Positions 34,684 through 42,689 of a DNA stretch of 64,000 nucleotides are shown here, piece after piece. Made by a program: the position numbers and the translations under genes. The DNA is from Methylobacterium sp. Leaf125 (GTDB lineage Bacteria > Pseudomonadota > Alphaproteobacteria > Rhizobiales > Beijerinckiaceae). Numbering within the stretch: the first letter of the stretch is position 1; each line of letters starts with the position of its first letter. A model generated the notes under the pieces. It saw only the letters and a list, made by a program, of their open reading frames with translations, had not been told where the DNA came from and did not search any database. Location: the NCBI RefSeq assembly GCF_001423085.1, contig NZ_LMNU01000001.1, forward strand, positions 353,648-417,647, written 5' to 3'.

Positions 34684-36027
34684 ATGCCCGTGAACCGCAT
34701 GCCCGCGACGATCAAGATCAGCGACACCAAGCAGGGAGCGGGCCAGAAGTCCCACGACGGCTGCCGCGTGGGATCGCCGGCGCGGGGCCGGACCGACTAC
34801 GAGACCCATTTCCGCACCGCCCTCGACCGCCTGCACGGCGAGCGCCGCTACCGCGTCTTCGCCGATATCGAGCGCATCGCGGGCCGCTTTCCGACGGCGC
34901 ACTGGCGCAAGCCCGACGGCGGGACCTCCGAGATCACGGTGTGGTGCTCGAACGATTACCTGGGCATGGGCCAGCATCCGGACGTGGTCGGCGCCATGAC
35001 CCGCACCGCCGCCCGCTGCGGCGTGGGTGCGGGCGGCACCCGCAACATCGCGGGCAACAACTCGCCCCTCGTCGATCTGGAGCGCGAGCTCGCCGACCTG
35101 CACGGCAAGGAGGCGGGCCTCGTCTTCACCTCGGGCTACGTCTCGAACCAGGCCGGCATCTCCACCATCGCCAAGCTGATCCCGAACTGCCTGATCCTGT
35201 CGGACGCCTTCAACCACAACTCGATGATCGAGGGCGTACGCCATTCGGGCTGCGAGAAGCGCGTCTTCCGCCACAACGACCTCGCCCATCTGGAGGAGCT
35301 TCTGATCGCGGCGGGCGACCGCCCCAAGCTGATCGCCTTCGAGAGCGTCTACTCTATGGACGGCGACGTCTCGGACATCGCCGCGATCTGCGACCTCGCC
35401 GACCAGTACGGCGCCCTGACCTACCTCGACGAGGTCCACGCGGTCGGCCTCTACGGTCCCCGCGGCGGCGGCATCGCCGAGCGGGACGGGGTGATGCACC
35501 GGGTCGACGTGATCGAGGGCACCCTCGCCAAGGGCTTCGGCTGCGTCGGCGGCTACATCACCGGCTCGGCGGTCCTCTGCGACGCAGTCCGCAGCCATGC
35601 CCCGGGCTTCATCTTCACCACCGCCCTGCCGCCGGCCATCGCGGCGGCCGCCATCGCCTCGGTGCGCTACCTCAAGCGCTCGAGCGGCGAGCGCGAGGCG
35701 CACCAGCGCCAGGCCGCCCGGACCAAGGCCGCCCTGGAGGCCGCCGGCCTGCCGGTGCTGCACACCGACACCCATATCGTTCCCGTGATGGTGGGCGATG
35801 CCGAGCTGTGCAAGGCGGCAGCCGACCACCTGCTGGAGCACCACGGCATCTACATCCAGCCGATCAACTACCCCACCGTGCCGCGCGGCACCGAGCGCCT
35901 GCGCATCACGCCGTCGCCCTTCCACGACGATGCCCGCATCGCCCGGCTCACGGCGGCGTTGACCGAGACCTGGGACACCCTGGACCTGCCCCGCGCCGGG
36001 ACCGTCTTCGTCGAGGCGGCCGAGTAG
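34684..36027 (+). CDS. hemA: 5-aminolevulinate synthase (C4 pathway)
   Basis: Condenses glycine and succinyl-CoA to 5-aminolevulinate, the first step of tetrapyrrole synthesis in alphaproteobacteria. PLP-dependent; the 447-residue protein shows [49 protein letters not shown] and the PLP-lysine segment [13 protein letters not shown]. The family body begins at about residue 38 ([20 protein letters not shown]). The first 37 residues are an extra N-terminal segment with [12 protein letters not shown]; an early His-Asp-Gly-Cys could be a heme-type regulatory patch, but that is a guess. tspO lies head-on 18 bases downstream. Confidence 0.95.
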   Translation: MPVNRMPATIKISDTKQGAGQKSHDGCRVGSPARGRTDYETHFRTALDRLHGERRYRVFADIERIAGRFPTAHWRKPDGGTSEITVWCSNDYLGMGQHPDVVGAMTRTAARCGVGAGGTRNIAGNNSPLVDLERELADLHGKEAGLVFTSGYVSNQAGISTIAKLIPNCLILSDAFNHNSMIEGVRHSGCEKRVFRHNDLAHLEELLIAAGDRPKLIAFESVYSMDGDVSDIAAICDLADQYGALTYLDEVHAVGLYGPRGGGIAERDGVMHRVDVIEGTLAKGFGCVGGYITGSAVLCDAVRSHAPGFIFTTALPPAIAAAAIASVRYLKRSSGEREAHQRQAARTKAALEAAGLPVLHTDTHIVPVMVGDAELCKAAADHLLEHHGIYIQPINYPTVPRGTERLRITPSPFHDDARIARLTAALTETWDTLDLPRAGTVFVEAAE

Positions 36028-36045
36028 GCCGCCCCGCGGCGCCCC

Positions 36046-36579
36046 TCAGTTCAGGCGCCAGATCGCGCCGGTGAGCACGGTGGCGAAACCGACCCAGGCG
36101 GCGTAGGGCACCAGCAGCCACGCCGCCGCCCGGTCGAAGCGCCAGGACAGGCGGATCGTCCAGAGGATCATCACCCACATCGCGGCCGAGACCACCAGGG
36201 CGGCCCCCAGCGCGTGGGCGGCGAAGAAGGTCGGGGTCCAGGCGGCGTTGAGGGCGAGCTGTACCGCGAAGGCGGCCAGCGCCAGGCGCCACGGCCCCAG
36301 GGTCGGGCCGCCGCGCGGCTTCGCTCCGAGAAGGCGGAAGGCCGAGACCGCGATCATCGCGTAAAGAATCGTCCAGGCGACCGGAAACGCCCAGTTCGGC
36401 GGGTTGAAGGACGGCTTCGTCAGGCCGGCATACCAGCCCTCGATGTTCGGCCCCGTGGCGGCCGAGCCCAGCACGGCCGTCAGCGCCACGGGCAGGATCG
36501 CGACCGCCAGCCGCCAGGGCAGGGCGAGGGCGGGCTCGGCGGGAACGTGGATCGGTGACGATGCGGGCGCGCGGGACAT
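36046..36579 (-). CDS. tspO: TspO/MBR family tryptophan-rich sensory protein
   Basis: Membrane protein of 177 residues with five helices that binds porphyrins; in Rhodobacter it tunes tetrapyrrole-gene expression. The family segments WYAGLTKPSFNPPNW and NAAWTPTFFAAH are present. The start MSRAPASSP is preceded by weak AGG. It is convergent with hemA (18-base gap) and divergent from a trans-sulfuration gene. The hemA neighbourhood makes a role in porphyrin handling likely. The N-terminal 25 residues before the first helix are a little longer than usual. Confidence 0.88.
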   Translation of the reverse strand: MSRAPASSPIHVPAEPALALPWRLAVAILPVALTAVLGSAATGPNIEGWYAGLTKPSFNPPNWAFPVAWTILYAMIAVSAFRLLGAKPRGGPTLGPWRLALAAFAVQLALNAAWTPTFFAAHALGAALVVSAAMWVMILWTIRLSWRFDRAAAWLLVPYAAWVGFATVLTGAIWRLN

Positions 36580-36701
36580 GACGAGCGGTTTTCCTTGCCT
36601 CTGACCGGGCCTCGGGACGGAGCGCCGAGACCCCGGCTTGCGGTCCGTGCACAGGTCTGCGAGGCCGGGTCCATCGAATCCCGACCTCGCGGACACGCTC
36701 C

Positions 36702-37913
36702 ATGCCGGATCCCCTGTCAGAACCGAACGCGCCGAACGGTCCTTCGGATGCCGCGCCCGCCTTCACCCCAGCTTCCGCCTTCACCAAGCGCAGTCTCGCC
36801 GCCCAGGCCCTCGGCCGGGTCGATCCGGTGACGCGGGGCGTGGTGACGCCCCTGCACCTAGCCACCACCTTCCTGCGGGATCCCGACAACGGCTACAGCT
36901 CGGGCTTCTCCTACGCCCGGCCCGACAACGCCACCGTGCGCGAGGCGGAGGCGGTCCTGGCGATGCTGGAAGACGCGGCGGCGGGTGCCCTGCTGTTCGG
37001 CTCCGGCATGGCGGCCGCCACGGCCGTGTTCACCGCCCTGGAGCCCGGCGATCACGTGGTGGCGCCCCGCGTGATGTACTGGGGCCTGAAGCGCTGGCTC
37101 AACGCCGAGATGCCGCGTCGGCGGATCGCGGTCGATTTCGTCGACATGGACGACCTCGCTGCCCTGGGGCGGGCGATCCGCCCGGGCGCCACGAAGCTCG
37201 TCTGGATCGAGACACCGGGCAATCCCCTCTGGACGATCACGGACATCGCCGAGGCGGCCCGCCGCGCGCACGCGGCGGGCGCGCGGCTCGCCGTCGACTC
37301 CACCGCCGCCTCGCCGATCCACACCCGGCCGCTGACGCTGGGCGCCGACATCGTGATGCACTCGGCCACCAAGATCCTGAACGGCCACTCGGACGTGGTG
37401 GCGGGGGTGCTGGCCGGCGCCCGGGTGGACGCGTTCTGGGAGCGCCTCGTCGCAATCCGTTCCGGGGGCGGCGCGATCCTGGGTCCGTTCGAGGCCTATC
37501 TGCTGATGCGCTCCCTGCGCACCCTGCCGTTGCGGGCGGCGGCGCAGGCTGCCAGCGCCGCCGCCCTCGCCCGACGCTTCCAGGGCCATCCCGGCATTTC
37601 GCATGTCCTCTATCCCGGCCTGCCGGACGATCCCGGTCACGCGGTCGCGGCCCGGCAGATGGAGGGCGGCTTCGGCTACATGCTGTCGATCCGGGTGCGG
37701 GACGGCGAGGCGGCGGCCATTCGCACCGCGGCGCGGGTGCGGCTGTGGAAGCGGGCGACCTCCCTGGGCGGTGTCGAGAGCCTGATCGAGCACCGGGCCT
37801 CGGTGGAGGGGCCGGACTCCCCGTGTCCCCCCGACCTGCTGCGTCTCTCCACCGGGATCGAGGCGGTGGACGACCTGTTCGCCGATCTCGACGCCGCCCT
37901 GCGGGGCCCGTGA
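36702..37913 (+). CDS. PLP-dependent trans-sulfuration enzyme (MetB/MetC family)
   Basis: A 403-residue Cys/Met metabolism enzyme. The PLP lysine lies in HSATKILNGHSD, the phosphate-binding segment is LLFGSGMAAATAVF, and IETPGNPLWTITDI is the family core. The C-terminal SLGGVESLIEHRAS contains the conserved carboxylate-binding Ser-Leu-Gly-Gly. Cystathionine beta-lyase, gamma-synthase and O-succinylhomoserine sulfhydrylase cannot be separated by eye. Divergent from tspO. No clear SAM riboswitch was found in the 122-base gap. Confidence 0.85.
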   Translation: MPDPLSEPNAPNGPSDAAPAFTPASAFTKRSLAAQALGRVDPVTRGVVTPLHLATTFLRDPDNGYSSGFSYARPDNATVREAEAVLAMLEDAAAGALLFGSGMAAATAVFTALEPGDHVVAPRVMYWGLKRWLNAEMPRRRIAVDFVDMDDLAALGRAIRPGATKLVWIETPGNPLWTITDIAEAARRAHAAGARLAVDSTAASPIHTRPLTLGADIVMHSATKILNGHSDVVAGVLAGARVDAFWERLVAIRSGGGAILGPFEAYLLMRSLRTLPLRAAAQAASAAALARRFQGHPGISHVLYPGLPDDPGHAVAARQMEGGFGYMLSIRVRDGEAAAIRTAARVRLWKRATSLGGVESLIEHRASVEGPDSPCPPDLLRLSTGIEAVDDLFADLDAALRGP

Positions 37914-38016
37914 CGTTTTCGGTGGTGCCGCGGGCGGAACTCGCGCGTTGGTGGGGCAAATCCCGATCCTGCCGCCCGATCGCGGCGCAGGGTCATGGCT
38001 CGAGAGACCGCTCCCC

Positions 38017-38439
38017 ATGATGAAGCCCGTCCTCCTCTCTGGAACCCTCGCCCTCCTGTGCCTCGCGACCGCCGCCCGGGCCGAGAGCGGCCCGCCGGAC
38101 CTGAACATCGAGCGGACCTGCCGGTCGGCGGCCTCCGCGAGCGTCAGCGACAATGCCAGCCAGGAGGGATGCCTGCGCTCCGAGCGCGCCTCGCGCGACG
38201 AGATCAAGCGCCGCTGGAACGAGTTCACCCCGGCCGCCAAGAACCAGTGCGAGAAGCAGTTCGAGGCCGGCGGGTTTCCGTCCTACGTCGAGATGGTGAC
38301 CTGCCTCGAACTCGCGAGCGGCACCGGCCTGCCGAAGCAGTCGGATGATTCGCGCGCGGGCCGGGGGACCAGCAGCGCCACCAAGGAGCCGAGCCCCGCC
38401 CAGCGCACGGACCCGATCAAGGTGCTCGAGAACCAGTAG
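38017..38439 (+). CDS. small secreted hypothetical protein
   Basis: A 140-residue product with a signal peptide (MMKPVLLSGTLALLCLATAARA). The mature part has four cysteines: ERTCRSA, EGCLRSE, NQCEKQF and VTCLEL. The spacing looks like a compact two-disulphide domain. The C-terminal 40 residues are polar and probably unstructured. It is conserved-looking but not a family I can name. Convergent with opgH downstream. Confidence 0.65.
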   Translation: MMKPVLLSGTLALLCLATAARAESGPPDLNIERTCRSAASASVSDNASQEGCLRSERASRDEIKRRWNEFTPAAKNQCEKQFEAGGFPSYVEMVTCLELASGTGLPKQSDDSRAGRGTSSATKEPSPAQRTDPIKVLENQ

Positions 38440-38454
38440 GCCGACGATCCCGCG

Positions 38455-40365
38455 TCAGCTCGACGAGGCCGGGACCTCGTCGGCAATCCAGGCCGGCTGC
38501 GGCCGGCCGCGACCGGGCTCGGCCGCCCCGCCCCGGCTCTGCGCCAGGGCGGTGAGTTCCGGCGCCCGGGCGGTGTCGTCCACCGTCAGGAACAGGCGCC
38601 GCCCTTGCGAGATCCGGCCGAGGCGGGCGCTGCTCGTCAGCACGCTCTGGGCCGGGCTCGACAGCAGGCCGAGGGCCACCGGTGCCATCCAGAGGGCGAG
38701 CCACGGGTCGCCCGCCCAGGCGAGGCCGCCCGCCAGCAGGCCACCCGCCACGAGGGTGTCGACCTGGAGCCGGCACGCTTCCCGCCACGGCACGCGGCGA
38801 TCGTCGCGCACCTGGGCATCCCAGCGCACCACGCGGCCGACGAAGGTGGTGGCCACGGCGCCCGCCGCGAACAGCGTCATCACCGGCCAGAGCAGGACCC
38901 AGATCGCCTGTTCGAGCGCGGCGCTCTTCAGGAGCGAAGCGGTGCCGCCGAAGGCCGCCCGGCGCTCGCCGGACGCCAGGACGTGAAAGAGGCTCAGGAG
39001 CTTCGGCAGGGCCAGGATCGTCAGGACGAGGGCCGCCAGGGCGTGGGCGGCCGCGCCCGTGCCGGTGAGGCCGTAGCCGAGGAGGCCGAGGTCGCCGGTC
39101 CGCGCCGCCTGCAGCGTTCCGAGGGCGAGGAACAGGACCCAGAGCGGGCAGGCCATGTAGGACAGGATGCCGACGGCGAGGTGCCAGCGGCTGGCGGGGC
39201 GCAGGCCCGGCATGGCGGTGACGCGCAGGTGCTGCATGTTGCCCTGGCACCAGCGGCGCTCGCGCCCGAGGAGGTCGACGAGGTTCGTCGGCATCTCCTC
39301 CCAGGTGCCGCCCATCTCCGGCAGCAGGCGGACCTCCCAGCCGGCCCGGCGCAGGAGCGCGCCCTCGACGATGTCGTGGCACAGGATCTCGCCGCCCAGC
39401 GGTGCCTTGCCGGGCAGCACCGGCAGCGCGGCGTTGTCGGCGAAGGCCGCGACCCGCACGATCGCGTTGTGGCCCCAGTAGCTGCCGTCGGGCCCCTGCC
39501 AAGTTTCCAGGCAGCGGATCGCCAGGGGCGCGTACAGCCGCACGGCGAATTGCTGGATGCGGGCGAACAGGGTGTCGCGCCCGGTGGCGTAGGACACGGT
39601 CTGGATCAGGCCGACCCGGGGGCTCTCCTCCATCAGCCGGGCGAGGCGGCGCATGGCGCTGCCGGTCATCAGGCTGTCTGCGTCGAGCACGATCATGAAG
39701 TCGTACTCGGCCCCGTAGGTCTTGCAGAACTCGGCGATGTTGCCCGCCTTGCGGCCGGCATTGTCCCGGCGACGGCGATAGCGGATGCGCGGCAGGCCGG
39801 GGCCGTGCTGGCGGGTCCAGGCCTCCATCCGGGCGAATTCATGCTCCTCGATCGCCGCGATGGCCCCGTCCCGCGTGTCGGAGAGAACGAAGATGTCGAG
39901 GTCGCCGCCGTCGCCCCCGTCGCGCTGCAGCGAGCGGGCCATGACCCGCAGGGCCGCGAACACCGCCACGGCGTCCTCGGCGTGGATCGCCACCACCGCC
40001 GCCGTGCGACTCAGGCCCGAGGCCTCCGCCGGGACGGTGAGGGAGCGCCGCTCCAGGGCGGATTTCGCCCGGTCGCCGAAGGCCGTGGCCACGAGGCCGT
40101 AGACGTATTGCCAGGCCACGAAGGCCTGCCAGGTCATGACGAGGGCGAAGAGCCCGAGCACCGCTCCGCCGAGGAGGCCGGACGGCGTCCCGTAGGCGGC
40201 CCGCGCCAGGGCGGTGACGGCTGCCCCCAGGACGAGGGGTGGCAGGGCCAGCAGCAGGCGGCGGCCCCGGAACCCGCCGGGGCGGGCTCCGGGGGCGTCG
40301 AGGGCGATTTCCAGCGAACCCGGGATTTCAGCCGCCGGGGCGTCGTGCGACAACCTGTGGGACAT
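38455..40365 (-). CDS. opgH: glucans biosynthesis glucosyltransferase H
   Basis: Inner-membrane glucosyltransferase (MdoH) that polymerises glucose from UDP-glucose into the backbone of osmoregulated periplasmic glucans. The 636-residue product has about two N-terminal helices (near 38-60 and 66-90), a GT2 domain with VLDADSLMTG, GHNAIVRV, LCHDIVEGALLRRAGW and the RERRWCQGN motif, then several C-terminal helices. The start MSHRLSHD suits the family; the frame extends 76 codons upstream over the start of opgG without support. It is divergent from opgG with only 70 bases between the starts, an unusual layout, since opgG and opgH are often in one operon. Confidence 0.92.
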   Translation of the reverse strand: MSHRLSHDAPAAEIPGSLEIALDAPGARPGGFRGRRLLLALPPLVLGAAVTALARAAYGTPSGLLGGAVLGLFALVMTWQAFVAWQYVYGLVATAFGDRAKSALERRSLTVPAEASGLSRTAAVVAIHAEDAVAVFAALRVMARSLQRDGGDGGDLDIFVLSDTRDGAIAAIEEHEFARMEAWTRQHGPGLPRIRYRRRRDNAGRKAGNIAEFCKTYGAEYDFMIVLDADSLMTGSAMRRLARLMEESPRVGLIQTVSYATGRDTLFARIQQFAVRLYAPLAIRCLETWQGPDGSYWGHNAIVRVAAFADNAALPVLPGKAPLGGEILCHDIVEGALLRRAGWEVRLLPEMGGTWEEMPTNLVDLLGRERRWCQGNMQHLRVTAMPGLRPASRWHLAVGILSYMACPLWVLFLALGTLQAARTGDLGLLGYGLTGTGAAAHALAALVLTILALPKLLSLFHVLASGERRAAFGGTASLLKSAALEQAIWVLLWPVMTLFAAGAVATTFVGRVVRWDAQVRDDRRVPWREACRLQVDTLVAGGLLAGGLAWAGDPWLALWMAPVALGLLSSPAQSVLTSSARLGRISQGRRLFLTVDDTARAPELTALAQSRGGAAEPGRGRPQPAWIADEVPASSS

Positions 40366-40435
40366 GGGACGCGGGAAACTCGAAGGAGGGACACCGCGAT
40401 CCGCCACCGGGCACGATGCCGGCAAAGGGGAAGCG

Positions 40436-42067
40436 ATGCGCGATGGCGAGGGTCTCGAAGGATGCGGGCGGACCGAACCCTTCTCGCGGCGGCAGGCCCT
40501 GCGGACCACGCTGAGCGTGGCCGTCGGGATGATCCTCCCTACCGCGCAGGATCTGAATGCGGGCCGAACGCGCGCCGCGGCCCTCGCTCCCATAACATTT
40601 GACGCCGTGAAGGCGAAGGCGCGGGCGCTCGCGGCGCACCCCTACGCGGCGCCGCAGGACGATCTGCCGCCGGCCCTGGCCGGCCTGTCCTACGACGGCT
40701 ACCGCGCCATCACCTTCCGGCCGGAGGCGAGCCTGCCCCTGGGCCGCCGCTTCTCGGCCCAGCTGTTCCATCGCGGCTTCCTGCAGCGCAAGCGGGTCGC
40801 CCTCGTCCTGCAGCCCCGCGACGGCCCGGCCCGGGCCATCGCCTACGCCCCCGACCTGTTCGAGCTCGGGCCGGACCTGAAGGGCCGGAGCTTCGCGCCG
40901 GATCTCGGCTTTGCCGGCTTCCGGCTGCACTATGCCTTCGCGGCCGACCGGCCGGCGGATCAGGAGGAATTCCTGGTCTTCCTCGGCGCCTCCTACTTCC
41001 GGCTGCGCGGATTCGGCCAGGAATACGGGCTCTCGGCCCGGGGCGCCGCCATCCGCACCGGGGGGCCGGGCGCGGAGGAATTCCCCGACTTCACCGCCTT
41101 CTGGATCTGCGAGCCCGAGGCCGAGGCCCGCGCCATCGAGATCTGGGCGCTGCTCGATTCCCCGAGCCTCGCCGGGGCCTACCGCTTCCGCGTCGCGCCG
41201 GGCGACCCCTCGGTGATGCAGGTCGAGGCGTCGCTGCATCCCCGGACGACCCTGGAGCATCTCGGGCTCGCCCCCCTCACCAGCATGTTCCTGCACGGAG
41301 CCAACGGCCCGGGGGCACGGAGGGCCGAGCCCTTCGACGATTTCCGTCCGCAGGTGCATGATTCCGACGGGCTGGCGGTGGTGACCCGGGGCGAGCGGCT
41401 CTGGCGGCCCCTCGTCAACGGCCGGGCGCAACCGCAGATCTCGGCCTTCGGCGTCGACCCGCTGGAGGGTTTCGGCCTGCTGCAGCGCGCCCGCGACTTC
41501 CCCGCCTATCTCGACGTGCAGGCCCGGCACGAGGCGCGCCCGGGGCTCTGGGTCACGCCCGAATCGGGGTTCGGGGCCGGCGCGGTCCGGCTCTTCGAGA
41601 TCCCGTCGCGCGAGGAGTACATGGACAACATCGTGGCGGCCTTCGTGCCCGGCCCCCCCGTGCCGGCCGGGACCGAGCGGAGCGTGTCCTACCGCCTCAC
41701 GACGGTCGGCGCGGAGCCGGCGGCCGTGGTGCCCGGCGCCCTCGGCCGGGTCGTCTCCACCCGCGTCGGCTCAGCCGAGCGCCTGCGCCCGACCACGCCG
41801 CCGAGCCCGGGCCGGCGCCTCTACGTCGTGGATTTCGAAGGGCCGGCCCTGCCGTCCGACCGGGGCGCGACCCTGTCCGCCGATGTCTCGGCCAGCGCCG
41901 GCACGATGGTCGACCCGGTGGTGGAGTTCGTGCCCCAGACCGGCGGCTGGCGGCTCTACGTCGAGTGGCGGCCGCCCGCACCGATGCCGGCCGGCGACGT
42001 GATCCTGCGCGCCCGCCTCCTCCGGGACGGCCGGGCCGTGACCGAGACCTGGGACATGGCCGCCTGA
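40436..42067 (+). CDS. opgG: glucan biosynthesis protein OpgG/OpgD
   Basis: Periplasmic protein that works with OpgH in making or branching osmoregulated periplasmic glucans. The 543-residue product has a twin-arginine-type signal (SRRQALRTTLSVAVG), the start of the mature part at ITFDAVKAKARALA, and the family segments SYDGYRAITFRP, EFPDFTAFWI and FLHGANGP. Tat export is more typical of the OpgD paralogue, so OpgD is an alternative name. AGGGG is about six bases before the ATG. The two divergent starts lie 70 bases apart, so their promoters must overlap or lie inside the genes. Confidence 0.9.
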   Translation: MRDGEGLEGCGRTEPFSRRQALRTTLSVAVGMILPTAQDLNAGRTRAAALAPITFDAVKAKARALAAHPYAAPQDDLPPALAGLSYDGYRAITFRPEASLPLGRRFSAQLFHRGFLQRKRVALVLQPRDGPARAIAYAPDLFELGPDLKGRSFAPDLGFAGFRLHYAFAADRPADQEEFLVFLGASYFRLRGFGQEYGLSARGAAIRTGGPGAEEFPDFTAFWICEPEAEARAIEIWALLDSPSLAGAYRFRVAPGDPSVMQVEASLHPRTTLEHLGLAPLTSMFLHGANGPGARRAEPFDDFRPQVHDSDGLAVVTRGERLWRPLVNGRAQPQISAFGVDPLEGFGLLQRARDFPAYLDVQARHEARPGLWVTPESGFGAGAVRLFEIPSREEYMDNIVAAFVPGPPVPAGTERSVSYRLTTVGAEPAAVVPGALGRVVSTRVGSAERLRPTTPPSPGRRLYVVDFEGPALPSDRGATLSADVSASAGTMVDPVVEFVPQTGGWRLYVEWRPPAPMPAGDVILRARLLRDGRAVTETWDMAA

Positions 42068-42233
42068 GGCTCCGGCGGTCCCGGGTCGATGGGGGCGAGC
42101 GGCCGCCGCAGCCGCGCCGCCGGCAGGCAAGCCGGCAACGGCCGCGCGCGGGGTGCGGGGACGGGCTCCGTCCACGGCCTCGCCACGGATCGAACGATCC
42201 GCGTCGCCTGGGTGTCGGAGGTCGCGGCCGGAC

Positions 42234-42407
42234 CTACTGACAATCGTAGGATTGCGCGTCCGCGGGATGGGCGCCGAGGGTCAGCGCGTAGGTATCGATT
42301 CTCGAAATGGCCCGCGCCTCGGAGACCGGAGGCTTGGTCAGCATGGTGATGGTGAATGCAGCGGCGGCAATCACGAATGCTACCGCAAGCGTTGTCACTG
42401 AACGCAT
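42234..42407 (-). CDS. small single-helix membrane or secreted protein
   Basis: A 57-residue protein starting MRSVTTLAVAFVIAAAAFTITM, a signal anchor, then a short polar tail ending in QSYDCQ. GGAGG sits five bases before this ATG. An ATG four codons earlier lies before the ribosome site and is unlikely. It has no recognised family. Small proteins of this type are frequent in Methylobacterium. Confidence 0.6.
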   Translation of the reverse strand: MRSVTTLAVAFVIAAAAFTITMLTKPPVSEARAISRIDTYALTLGAHPADAQSYDCQ

Positions 42408-42689
42408 TTCAGCCTCCATTGGCAGGGTTTACTGCCAACACTTCGTTGTGCCGAGCGGTTTGGAGGCTAGATTGATTCGGTGGCCGCTTCAATCTTCGAA
42501 TACTGGAAAAGACGGCTAAATATTGTGCGGTGTCGTGGGTCTCAGCCATGTTCGGCCCGGGCATCCAGGAGTGTGGTGTCCGTGCCCGTCGGACCCGCAG
42601 CACCGCTCCGCGCCGGGTTTCTCGCGGCGCCGGGTTTGACCGCCCGGCGGGCAGCCCTGTAGACACCCGGCCCCACCCGGAGACGCCCC

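Noticed and set aside
36580..36701. SAM riboswitch before the trans-sulfuration gene
   Set aside because: The 122-base gap shows no recognisable SAM-I or SAM-II core; only ordinary GC-rich sequence.
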